Of a stretch of 43,519 nucleotides of DNA, positions 1 through 8,223 are shown piece after piece. This DNA comes from Burkholderiales bacterium (GTDB lineage: Bacteria; Pseudomonadota; Gammaproteobacteria; Burkholderiales; SG8-39): positions 1-43,519 of the forward strand of contig JACZJV010000173.1 of NCBI GenBank assembly GCA_014860355.1, read 5' to 3'. The notes under the pieces are model-generated. The model had not been told where the DNA came from and searched no databases. It saw only the letters and a program-made list of their open reading frames with translations. The translations under genes and the position numbers were made by a program. Position 1 is the stretch's first letter, and each line of letters begins with the position of its first letter.

Positions 1-720
1 GATGTGACAAACGATTTCGTTGGAGCGCTGAGCGCCTCGGGCGCCGACATCACGCTGACCGATGCGAACGATTTGACGGTTTCGATTGCGGCGAGTGGTC
101 TTGGCGATCTGAATGCCGTGGCGGGGGTGCTGACGGTGACGGGTTCCACCGGCACGACACTCACGACCGATAGCGGCACGGACACGAGCTTTGGGCCTGG
201 GCCGACGAGCGTGGGCACCGATCTCACGACGACGGCGGGCGCTTCGGTATCACAGACCGGGACGCTCACGGTGGCTGGGACGAGCAGCCTCACGGCGGTG
301 GGTGCCATCACCCTGGCGGATGTGACAAACGATTTCGTTGGAGCGCTGAGCGCCTCGGGCACCGACATCACTCTGGCCGATGCGAACAGTCTCACCGCCT
401 CGATCGCGGCGAGTGGTCTTGGCGATCTGAATGCCGTGGCAGGGGTGCTGACGGTGGAGGGTTCCACCGGCACGACACTCACGACCCATAGCGGCACGGA
501 CACGGTCTTTGGCCTGACGAGCGTGGGCACCGATCTCACGACGACGGCGGGCGCTTCGGTATCGCAGACGGGCGCGCTCGCGGTGGGCGGGACGAGCAGC
601 CTCACGGCGCTGGGCGCCATCACCCTGGCGGATGTGACAAACGATTTCGTTGGAGCGCTGAGCGCCTCGGGCACCGACATCACGCTTATCGACGCCAACA
701 GTTTGGCGGTCGGCACTGTG
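1..720 (+). repeat. tandem 312-318 bp coding repeats inside the adhesin gene
   Basis: Copies start at 1, 319 and 631, each with the same 42 bases beginning GATGTGACAAACGATTTCG. Copy 1 is 318 bp and copy 2 is 312 bp; the 6-bp difference is two residues (FGPGPTSVG against FGLTSVG). Copy 3 diverges after about 85 bp. More copies probably lie upstream of the window edge. Confidence 0.9.
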
Positions 721-3700
721 AGTACTCCGGGCCTTACCGCGCAGGGCGACATCACGCTGAAGGCCCTTGGAGCCGGCGATATCACGGTATCCAACAACAT
801 CCAGAAGGCAGGCGCTGGGGCGCAGACCCTGATTTTGCAGGCAAACCGCAACATTATCTTCAGCAGCGGGGCGGACGTAGGCGTTAGCGGGAGCAACGCA
901 TTCAACGTAGTACTCAACTCAGACCTTGATCAGGCTACGTTCGCAGGCGGCGCAATCCAACTCAACTCCGGCACGGTAATCAATAGCAATGGCGGCAACA
1001 TCACGCTGGGCGGCGGTGCGGATCCGCTCACCACGGCCGCAATCGGTTCGGGGGCGCTGGTGGAAGGGGTTAAACTCGACAATGCGCAAATCGCGTCCGG
1101 CGCAGGTGCGATCAATGTCAGAGGCGTAGGCCTCTCCGGCTCGGCGAATGCGCATGGTGTCGGTCTGACGAATAGTTCCTCGGCCACGAGCACCTCGGGT
1201 AGCGTAACGATGGTGGGCGCGGGCGGCGCGGGAAGCGGCAGCAGCCGGGGGATCTATTTGAACAACGGGGCGAGCGCCGGCTCAGCAAGCGGGGTGATCA
1301 CCCTGACCGGCGTGGGCAGTTCAGATGTCGGGGTCGAGGTTGCCAACTCCAGCATTACCTCGACCGGAGCGGCGATCATTCAGGTCACCGGCACGGGCGC
1401 CGCAGGCAGCAACGACCTAAGAGTAGCCTCAGGCACGAACAGCATCGGCGGAACTAGCGCCGCAGGCGATATTCTGCTTAATGGCACGAGCAACAGCGGA
1501 ATGGTGCTGGGTGCAGGGGGTGACAGCACTACGCTGCGGACGACGGGCAACATTACGCTCAATCAGACTGGAGGCGGCATATCGCAGGGCAGCGGCTCGC
1601 TGCTCGCCAACGGCCTGCGTCTGATCGGCTCGGGTGCTTTCAGCCTGAACCAGGCGAGCAACAATATCAATGTGCTGGTGGCGGATCTCACGGGCGCGGC
1701 GACCAGCCTGTTCTATCGCGACGCCGATGGTTTTTCGATCGGCACGGGCGCGGGCGGTCTGAGCACGGTTAAGACAGCCGGCGGCGGAACGACCACCACC
1801 AACGGCATCACCGTGGGAACGGTGGGGACGGCGACCAACACCCTGGCCCTGAATGCCTACGGCGCGGTGACCCAGACCACATCGGACAATGTGATCGCGG
1901 GCGGTCTGCAATTGCTAGGCTACGGACCCTACACACTGACCAACGCGGGCAACGACGTCACCACGCTCGCCGCAAAGGTAGCGGGCAATATCAGCTATCG
2001 CGACGGCAGCGGTTTATCAGTCGGCACCGTGACAGACGCGCCGTCGTCCACGAGCACTACAGGAATTGCCACGACGTCCGGTCCTGGCGGAACTGGCACG
2101 CTCATCCTGACGAATGCGGGCACGCTGAACGTAGACGCGCCCATCAACGCCGCTGGCGGCTTTATCCAGAACGGGGCCGGCACCACGATACTTGACGCCG
2201 ATATCGTGACTGACATCAGCTTGGTGCAGTTTACGCAGCACGTCCTGGTATCGGGCGGGCCGCGGCTGATTGACACTACGCACGCGCCGGCAGTCGGAAC
2301 GAGTGGCACCATCCAGTTTCTAAGCACGCTGGATGGAGGCGGAAATTCGCTCACCTTCAATGCCCGCAATGGTCCGCCAGTAACCGGAAACATCAGCATC
2401 GCGGGCGCGGCGACGAATATCGCCAACTTCACCCTGAGCGGCAAGGACATCGATCTCGCGGGTGTGACCGCGACTGGATTTATGAACATGACCGCGACCG
2501 GGACCGCAACCCTGGCCGGACCGGTGACTGCGGGCGGCAGCTTTACTGCGACGACGAATGTACTTGACCTGACAGGAAGCATCAGCGCGGGAACTACCGT
2601 CGTCGCAAGCGCAACGGGAAACATGACCATCGCTGGCAACGTGTCCGGCCCGAGTGGGGTCACGTTGACCGCCGGCAACTTCAGCAACTCAGCGGCAATC
2701 AAGGCGGCGATCGGCGCTATCGGCATCACCTCGGGCGGCAGTTTCCTTAACAGCGGCGCGATAGGCGGAAACGGCGGCGTGACGGTGAACGTAGGTGGAG
2801 CGCTGACGAGCAGTGGAACGATCACCGCGGGCGCGGGTGCAGGGGTCATGGCGACGTCCGTGGGCGACATGACCATTAGCGACAATGTTACCGGCCCGAG
2901 CGGGGTGACGCTGAATGTCACCGGCGCCGACAGGATGCTCACGCAAAACGGCGGCACCATAGGAACGGCCGACAGCCCGATCGCACTCGTCGCCGACGAA
3001 ATGATCCTGACCAGCGCAATCAACTCCGGCGGCGGCGCGGTGACGCTGAAGCCGAACAGTACGGCTGACGCTATCCAGCTCGGCGTGGCTGCGGCGAGCA
3101 CCGACAATTCCGCGGCTATGCTCGAATTGTCCGACGGCGAGCTCAATACCGTCGCCACCACGGGCGGTCTGACGGTGGGCGCGAGCAACCATGCCGGCGC
3201 GATCACCGTAGTCGGTGCGCTCGCGCCGACAAGCGCGCAGAACGGATTCATTCTGTTGAACAACACCGGGGGTATCGCCATCAACGCGCCGATCGTCTAC
3301 GCGGCCGGAAACGGCAACCTGACATTGACGGCAAGCGGCGGCGGCGCGGCAGCAGGCGCAATCACCACGAGCGGAGCCGCGCTTGATGTGAACGGAACGC
3401 TGGCGCTGAATGCCGCCACCGGGGTCGGCACTCTGGCCGCGCCGATGGTGCTGACGCATGGCGCCGGGACCACTCTGAGCGTGGCCAACAGCACGAGCGG
3501 CGGGGTGTTTGCGCGCGCCGACGTGGGCGACCTCAACATCGTCTCGATCGACAACAGCGCGGCAGCAGGCGGCGGCATCAACCTGAACGTGGGCACCAAC
3601 CTCAACATCAATGGCACGGTGCAAAATACCCAGGGCGATATCCTGTTTGTGACCGGAAATGACGCGGCTTACGCCGGTGCCGGCGGCTTCGGACTGTCGC

Positions 3701-5598
3701 CGGCCTCGGTAGCCGTGGGCACGCTAGGCGCATTGAACATCAAGGGCCGGGTAATAGCGAAGAACGCCGGTGCGATTTCGATTTTCTCCACCGGCGCGGT
3801 GACGCAAAGCGCTGATCTTGCTGCCGGACTGCAAAGCGCTCCGGCCGGGGGCACGGCGGAGCAGGGTGCGCTGAAGGTGCGGACCTTCAACGACGGCGCC
3901 GGAGTCGGCGTGATCAGGCTGCAGAACAACCTCGCCGATACCGGCAACAGCATGGGGCCGATCACGATGGAAGCGCGCCTGGCCGGTTCGATCAATCCGC
4001 CGCCCTATGCCGAGAGCAACATTGACTACAAGAGCATCAACGGTACCAATATTTCCGGCATCGGCACCGCCGCAGATTTCTCGCTGGTCGCTCCGAGCCA
4101 GACGATAGACCTGGCTCCCGGGGCCAGTCTCTCCGGCACGAACGTCAACCTGATCGCGACCGCGGGCGATGTGACCCTGAAGTCGGCCATCACCAACGCA
4201 CAGATCAATGGCGGCCGATCCGGTGGCTCGCTCAATCTTTACGCGACGGGGAACATCATATTGGACAACCCCGGCGGCGACAGCGCCGGCGTGGTGATCG
4301 GCAAGGACCTGGGCACGCTAGACGCGCTGGGGGGCAGGCAGTTCGAGAAATTCGACCATACGCTGACGCTGGTCGCGACGAACGATGTCAGGATTCATGG
4401 GACGGTGCAGGTCGCCGGCGATCTGGCGCTGCGTGCCAATGCCAGCGCAGGCGAGGCGTCCGGACCGGGCGGCATCGCCGGCTACGGCGCGGGTTCGGGC
4501 AGCGTGATCATCGCCGGCTCGGCCGGCAATCCGGTAGAAGTGCGGGCGAGCAACATCGTCGTCGGCGTGAAAGACGCCAGTGGCAACGCCCTGCCGGTAC
4601 GGAATCTGATAATCGACAACAGCGCCAATTCATCCGGCACCGGCATGTTCCTGGATTCGACCCTGCGCGCGGACAAGAAGCTGGACATCTACCTCAATGG
4701 CGATCAAGGCGGTGCCGGAACCTCGGGCAATATTTTCATCACCGGCGGTAGCGCTGCGGCTGCCTCCGCGGGCCCGGCGAACCCGGCGGGCAAGAGTTCG
4801 GCGCTGGCGGTGATCAGCGGCGAAGTCATCACCGTCCTGGGGGTCAAGGGCGGGACGCAGCAACCCGTGCAGGATCCGGATACACAAACCGTCAATCCCT
4901 CGTTGCCCTACACTAGCAACAGCAGTAGCATAACGCTGCAAGGCGGGACGGCCACGAGCAGTACTGCCGCCGGAGGCGGTGCGCTGGCGGCGGCCGACGC
5001 GCTCATCCTGGGTACTGTTAGCAAGTTCATCGACATCGGCGGGAATATCGAACTGATGGGAGGCACGGCAAATTCGCTGGACGGCGGCCAGACTTCGGCG
5101 GGCGCCAAGATCGACCCGCCCAATCTCACGATCAATGTCGGCGGTTACATCAAGCTTGCAGGCGGAGTAGGCCCCGGCGCGCCCGCGGCGATTGTCAACA
5201 GCGGCGACATGGTGATCAATATAGGCGGAAAATTCGACCACTCCTATACCGATGCTGCGGGTACGCACACCGTGAAGGACGTCGGTTTGTTGCTGTTGGG
5301 CGGGGCCGGATCGGGCCTGTTCGACCGCGACAATCAAGAGATCACCCTCTATTACGACGTTTCCTCCCAGGTGCTTATCCGGTTTCCCGCGATAAATGGC
5401 GGCGCGGGCGGCGGGAACTACTTCCAGCTGACGGATGCAACCAGGGCGACGGCATTCATCCAGTCGTTGTCGCCGCGCGGTTTCGACGATTCGCTGATGT
5501 CATACATTATATTCGCAGCCAACGAGGAAACCCGGGCCGGTCGCATCAACACCGGCCTTTCGAACGTAGATGACTCCAACAAACCTTCCTGCAACTAA
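1..5598 (+). CDS. large repetitive FHA-like surface protein, 3' part only
   Basis: The frame is open from base 1 to the TAA at 5596-5598 (about 1865 residues); the true start and any secretion domain lie upstream. The chain is extremely rich in Gly, Ala, Thr, Ser and Asn, in short strand-turn repeats (phrases such as GNITLNQTGGGI and DVTLKSAI), which is typical of right-handed beta-helix adhesins of the filamentous haemagglutinin / two-partner-secretion type. Residues 1-210 are two long near-identical repeats and the start of a third; phrases like NVSGPSGVTL and NVTGPSGVTL recur near residues 881 and 962. I see only one cysteine, third from the end of the protein, and no membrane anchor or autotransporter barrel, so it is probably exported by a TpsB-type partner encoded elsewhere. 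The stop is one base before a Crp-type regulator gene. The family call is inferred from composition and architecture; the exact ligand or role is unknown. Confidence 0.75.
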   Translation, partial: DVTNDFVGALSASGADITLTDANDLTVSIAASGLGDLNAVAGVLTVTGSTGTTLTTDSGTDTSFGPGPTSVGTDLTTTAGASVSQTGTLTVAGTSSLTAVGAITLADVTNDFVGALSASGTDITLADANSLTASIAASGLGDLNAVAGVLTVEGSTGTTLTTHSGTDTVFGLTSVGTDLTTTAGASVSQTGALAVGGTSSLTALGAITLADVTNDFVGALSASGTDITLIDANSLAVGTVSTPGLTAQGDITLKALGAGDITVSNNIQKAGAGAQTLILQANRNIIFSSGADVGVSGSNAFNVVLNSDLDQATFAGGAIQLNSGTVINSNGGNITLGGGADPLTTAAIGSGALVEGVKLDNAQIASGAGAINVRGVGLSGSANAHGVGLTNSSSATSTSGSVTMVGAGGAGSGSSRGIYLNNGASAGSASGVITLTGVGSSDVGVEVANSSITSTGAAIIQVTGTGAAGSNDLRVASGTNSIGGTSAAGDILLNGTSNSGMVLGAGGDSTTLRTTGNITLNQTGGGISQGSGSLLANGLRLIGSGAFSLNQASNNINVLVADLTGAATSLFYRDADGFSIGTGAGGLSTVKTAGGGTTTTNGITVGTVGTATNTLALNAYGAVTQTTSDNVIAGGLQLLGYGPYTLTNAGNDVTTLAAKVAGNISYRDGSGLSVGTVTDAPSSTSTTGIATTSGPGGTGTLILTNAGTLNVDAPINAAGGFIQNGAGTTILDADIVTDISLVQFTQHVLVSGGPRLIDTTHAPAVGTSGTIQFLSTLDGGGNSLTFNARNGPPVTGNISIAGAATNIANFTLSGKDIDLAGVTATGFMNMTATGTATLAGPVTAGGSFTATTNVLDLTGSISAGTTVVASATGNMTIAGNVSGPSGVTLTAGNFSNSAAIKAAIGAIGITSGGSFLNSGAIGGNGGVTVNVGGALTSSGTITAGAGAGVMATSVGDMTISDNVTGPSGVTLNVTGADRMLTQNGGTIGTADSPIALVADEMILTSAINSGGGAVTLKPNSTADAIQLGVAAASTDNSAAMLELSDGELNTVATTGGLTVGASNHAGAITVVGALAPTSAQNGFILLNNTGGIAINAPIVYAAGNGNLTLTASGGGAAAGAITTSGAALDVNGTLALNAATGVGTLAAPMVLTHGAGTTLSVANSTSGGVFARADVGDLNIVSIDNSAAAGGGINLNVGTNLNINGTVQNTQGDILFVTGNDAAYAGAGGFGLSPASVAVGTLGALNIKGRVIAKNAGAISIFSTGAVTQSADLAAGLQSAPAGGTAEQGALKVRTFNDGAGVGVIRLQNNLADTGNSMGPITMEARLAGSINPPPYAESNIDYKSINGTNISGIGTAADFSLVAPSQTIDLAPGASLSGTNVNLIATAGDVTLKSAITNAQINGGRSGGSLNLYATGNIILDNPGGDSAGVVIGKDLGTLDALGGRQFEKFDHTLTLVATNDVRIHGTVQVAGDLALRANASAGEASGPGGIAGYGAGSGSVIIAGSAGNPVEVRASNIVVGVKDASGNALPVRNLIIDNSANSSGTGMFLDSTLRADKKLDIYLNGDQGGAGTSGNIFITGGSAAAASAGPANPAGKSSALAVISGEVITVLGVKGGTQQPVQDPDTQTVNPSLPYTSNSSSITLQGGTATSSTAAGGGALAAADALILGTVSKFIDIGGNIELMGGTANSLDGGQTSAGAKIDPPNLTINVGGYIKLAGGVGPGAPAAIVNSGDMVINIGGKFDHSYTDAAGTHTVKDVGLLLLGGAGSGLFDRDNQEITLYYDVSSQVLIRFPAINGGAGGGNYFQLTDATRATAFIQSLSPRGFDDSLMSYIIFAANEETRAGRINTGLSNVDDSNKPSCN

Positions 5599-5599
5599 T

Positions 5600-6274
5600 A
5601 TGTCACTGCCAGCAATAGTATCGAGCACCTTACTGCACAACGTGCCCCTGTTCTCGGGGCTGGACGAGGAGCAGCTGCGCGTGCTCGCGCGCATGATCGT
5701 GCGCAAGAGCGTCGGCCGCAACGTCAAAATCATCGGCGCGGGGGATCCCACCGATTCGCTCTACATCGTCATCAATGGCCGCCTCAAAGTGTTGATGTCC
5801 GACGAGCAGGGGCGGGAAGTGATACTTTCCATTCTCGGCGCCGGGGAGTACTTCGGTGAAATGGGCTTGTTGGACGACAGCCCGCGCTCGGCCAGCGTGG
5901 TGACGCTGGAAGCATGCGAGCTGCTCTCCATCTCCAAGACCGACTTCAAGCGCAGCCTGGCGGAAAATTTTGAATTGTCGCTGATGGTGATGCGCGGCCT
6001 GGTGAAAAGGCTGCGCGAGGCCGACCAGAAAATCGGCAGCCTCGCGCTGATGGACGTCTACGGCCGGGTGGCGAGGCTGTTGCTCGAGATGGCCGAAGAT
6101 ATAGGGGGGGAGAAGATTGTAGTCAAGAAACTGTCCAAGCAGGACATCGCCAAGATGATAGGCGCCTCGCGCGAGATGGTCAGCCGTGTAATGAAGGATC
6201 TGCAGCTCAGCGGCTCCATCGCCATGCGCGACCGCTCGATCGTCCTGCGCGACAATATTCTGCTCGCGGAATAG
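5600..6274 (+). CDS. Crp/Fnr family transcriptional regulator, copy 1
   Basis: A 224-residue cyclic-nucleotide-binding-type regulator. Residues 15-130 form the jelly-roll sensor with a phosphate-cassette-like FGEMGLL (85-91) followed by RSA (96-98), so binding of cAMP or a related nucleotide is plausible. Residues 175-215 form the winged helix, with recognition helix region SREMVSRVMKDL. There are no N-terminal Fnr-type iron-sulfur cysteines. The ATG at 5600 is chosen over one 30 bp upstream because it aligns with the start of the paralogue at 6485 and avoids overlapping the adhesin; neither start has a strong ribosome-binding site. It follows the adhesin stop by one base, so it is probably co-transcribed with it. 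Targets are unknown; the adhesin and the FecR gene are natural candidates (inference). Confidence 0.9.
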   Translation: MSLPAIVSSTLLHNVPLFSGLDEEQLRVLARMIVRKSVGRNVKIIGAGDPTDSLYIVINGRLKVLMSDEQGREVILSILGAGEYFGEMGLLDDSPRSASVVTLEACELLSISKTDFKRSLAENFELSLMVMRGLVKRLREADQKIGSLALMDVYGRVARLLLEMAEDIGGEKIVVKKLSKQDIAKMIGASREMVSRVMKDLQLSGSIAMRDRSIVLRDNILLAE

Positions 6275-6403
6275 CCGTCCCGGTTCGCGGCAGTCCCGCC
6301 GCAAGCGTATCCATTCGCACCCGCCCGGGACATTTCTGATAGCATGAAAAGCACCGATGTCCGGCTGGCGGGCGCAGCGCGGACACCCCTGATTTGCTCG
6401 CCC

Positions 6404-6433
6404 TTGCTGTCGTCGCGGACTATTGAATACAAT
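6404..6433 (+). promoter_or_regulatory. candidate sigma-70 promoter for the second Crp gene
   Basis: TTGCTG (6404-6409), an 18-bp spacer and TACAAT (6428-6433) precede the ATG at 6485 by about 50 bp. A purine-rich ribosome-binding site (AAGAGGA, 6472-6478) follows. This suggests that the second Crp copy has its own promoter in the 210-bp gap. It is a motif match only. Confidence 0.45.
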
Positions 6434-6484
6434 CAGCTCGACGCCAAACGAATAAACAAACGATAGACGTCAAGAGGAAGAAAT

Positions 6485-7159
6485 ATGTCAGCTTCTCCGC
6501 CGGTTTCCACATTGCTGTTGCGCAATGTGCCCTTGCTTTCCGTCCTGAGTGAAAGCGAACTCGTCCTCCTCACCAAGGTGGTCGTGCGCAAATCGTACGT
6601 CCGCGGGAGTCAGATTCTGCGCGCCGGCGATCCCACAGACTCGCTTTACATTCTGATCAGCGGCCGTGCCAAGGTATTCATGAGCGATCTGGACGGCAAG
6701 GAAGTAATCCTCGCCATTCTCGGGCCGAACGAATTTGTCGGCGAAATGGGTTTGATCGACAACAGCACGCGTTCGGCAAGCGTCATGGCGCTGGAGTCGT
6801 GCGAAGTCGTTTGTATCTCCAAGTCCGATTTCAAGCGCTGTCTGGCCGAAAATTTCGACATGGCCATGACCGTAATGCGCGGCCTGGTGAAGCGCTTGCG
6901 CGATGCGGACAAACAGGTCGGGAGCCTGGCGCTGATGGACGTATTCGGGCGCGTGGCGCGCCTGCTGCTGGAAACCGCCGAAATCGTCGACGGCGAGAAG
7001 GTGGTAACGAGGAAGCTGTCCAAGCAGGATATTGCGCGCATGATCGGTGCTTCGCGCGAGATGGTCAGCCGTGTCATGAAGCACCTGCAGGAAGCAGGGT
7101 ATATCGAACTGCGAGGCGATAACGTCGTCATCCGCGAGAACATTCCGCTGCCGGATTAG
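6485..7159 (+). CDS. Crp/Fnr family transcriptional regulator, copy 2
   Basis: This 224-residue protein is collinear, without gaps, with the regulator just upstream and highly similar throughout; shared blocks include AGDPTDSLYI, GSLALMDV and MIGASREMVSRVMK. The sensor carries VGEMGLI (85-91) and TRSASV (95-100), and the winged helix lies at about 175-215. One difference is VGE in place of FGE at the start of the cassette. It has a good ribosome-binding site and a possible promoter of its own. The pair is clearly a tandem duplication that has since diverged, so the copies may share operators or form heterodimers (inference). It lies 205 bp upstream of a secreted FecR-domain gene on the same strand. 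The ligand is not determinable from sequence. Confidence 0.9.
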   Translation: MSASPPVSTLLLRNVPLLSVLSESELVLLTKVVVRKSYVRGSQILRAGDPTDSLYILISGRAKVFMSDLDGKEVILAILGPNEFVGEMGLIDNSTRSASVMALESCEVVCISKSDFKRCLAENFDMAMTVMRGLVKRLRDADKQVGSLALMDVFGRVARLLLETAEIVDGEKVVTRKLSKQDIARMIGASREMVSRVMKHLQEAGYIELRGDNVVIRENIPLPD

Positions 7160-7309
7160 GCGCGATCATTTGAATTGCGGCACCAACGGGGCACGCAGGT
7201 CGCGCCGGCCTTCTGGAATAGCGGCTCGTTGCGCCGGCAAAAAGCGCAAAAATATGTTAATAATCGTCTACTTGTTCCTCGGCGCATGGAGGGAAACGCG
7301 ACTAGACTG

Positions 7310-7330
7310 ACATTCGAATATTGCGAATGT
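7310..7330. promoter_or_regulatory. inverted repeat upstream of the FecR-domain gene
   Basis: ACATTCG (7310-7316) and CGAATGT (7324-7330) are perfect 7-bp arms around a 7-bp AT-rich centre, 34 bp before the ATG at 7365. The size and spacing fit a dimeric operator. It does not match the E. coli CRP consensus. The binding protein is unknown. Confidence 0.4.
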
Positions 7331-7364
7331 AGTTGTTCGCATGCGTGATTCAAGGAGCGACAAC

Positions 7365-8093
7365 ATGAGAGATTTTCGACCAAGCTTGAAGTGTCTGGCC
7401 CTGGTGACGCTGGGTTTCATGTCGGGGGCCGCGTGGGCCAATACCGGCACGGTGGCACAGTTGTCGGGGACGCTGTCGGTGATCAAGGCCGACGGCTCGG
7501 TGCGCATACTGTCGCAGAAATCCGAGGTGGTTGGCGGTGACACGGTGAACACCCAGAAGGACAGCTATGCGCAGATCAAGTTCTCCGACGGCGGGACCAT
7601 TACGCTCAAACCGAACACCAGTGTGAAAATCCAGCAATTCCGTTTCAAGCAGGAAGAACCGGAAAAGGACAGCTTTGTTTTCGGCCTGGTCAAAGGCGGC
7701 CTGCGCGCGGTTACGGGCTTGGTGGGCAAGCGCGGCGACGAGGACGCCTACAGCCTGGGCACGGCGACGGCGACGATCGGCATCCGCGGCACCAGTTACG
7801 GCGCCGACGACTGCCTCACCACGCCTTGCCCCAAGCCGAACTCGAGCGATAACCTCGATCCTGCCGTGTACGTGAATGTTACCGACGGCGAGATTGTCGC
7901 AACCAACAATGCCGGTACGCAGAGTTTTCTTGCCGGCCAGTTCGGCGCGATTTCGGACCGCAACAGCCGCCCGCGCTTTCTCTCGACGGATCCGGGCCTG
8001 CAGTTCACCCCGCCGGCAACGTTTATCCAAAGCATCATGACCGGCGCGGCAGTGAACGCGGGCAAGAGCCAGGAGTGCGTGGTCAGGCGCTGA
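7365..8093 (+). CDS. secreted FecR-domain protein
   Basis: A 242-residue exported protein. Residues 1-25 are a signal peptide ending AAWA, with cleavage likely before NTG. Residues 27-140 hold a FecR-type domain: GTVAQLSGTLSV, a GGDTVNTQKDSYAQIKFSDG block and TLKPNTSVKI, followed by the ATIGIRGTSYG phrase typical of stand-alone FecR proteins. It is not an inner-membrane anti-sigma factor of the classical FecR type, since there is no cytoplasmic N-terminal domain or transmembrane helix beyond the signal. The ATG at 7365 is preferred over 7341 because AAGGAG (7352-7357) lies 7 bp before it. Two cysteines (DDCLTTPC) may form a disulfide. Free-standing secreted FecR domains are often found near large adhesins and are thought to bind surface glycans or proteins; the role here is inferred. 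Confidence 0.8.
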   Translation: MRDFRPSLKCLALVTLGFMSGAAWANTGTVAQLSGTLSVIKADGSVRILSQKSEVVGGDTVNTQKDSYAQIKFSDGGTITLKPNTSVKIQQFRFKQEEPEKDSFVFGLVKGGLRAVTGLVGKRGDEDAYSLGTATATIGIRGTSYGADDCLTTPCPKPNSSDNLDPAVYVNVTDGEIVATNNAGTQSFLAGQFGAISDRNSRPRFLSTDPGLQFTPPATFIQSIMTGAAVNAGKSQECVVRR

Positions 8094-8118
8094 CATCGTC
8101 TGTTTCTGCGGTCCCCGG

Positions 8119-8145
8119 AAATCCCCGCCACGCGCGGGGATTTTT
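8119..8145 (+). terminator. rho-independent terminator after the FecR gene
   Basis: A perfect 10-bp stem, AAATCCCCGC (8119-8128) with GCGGGGATTT (8134-8143), has a 5-base loop and runs into a T-rich tract (TTTTTATTT). It ends the adhesin-regulator-FecR region before ftsK. Confidence 0.85.
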
Positions 8146-8169
8146 ATTTCTGGCGTCTCGGGTCGCGCT

Positions 8170-8199
8170 TTGGTGGGCGAGGGGCGAAGCAGGTAAAAT
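8170..8199 (+). promoter_or_regulatory. candidate ftsK promoter
   Basis: TTGGTG (8170-8175), an 18-bp spacer and TAAAAT (8194-8199) lie 24 bp before the ftsK ATG and after the terminator. Motif match only. Confidence 0.45.
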
Positions 8200-8223
8200 G
8201 GCCGGATTGACGCTCGCTACTCT

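Noticed and set aside
1995-3284. Long open frame (429 codons) on the minus strand inside the adhesin gene
   Set aside because: It is antisense to a GC-rich repetitive gene, has a Pro/Val/Ala-rich translation with no domain, and has no ribosome-binding site; it is a shadow of the real gene.
4743-4758. GGCGGTAGCGCTGC inside the adhesin gene, resembling ops
   Set aside because: It has an inserted base relative to the core and lies deep in a coding region without a nearby target.
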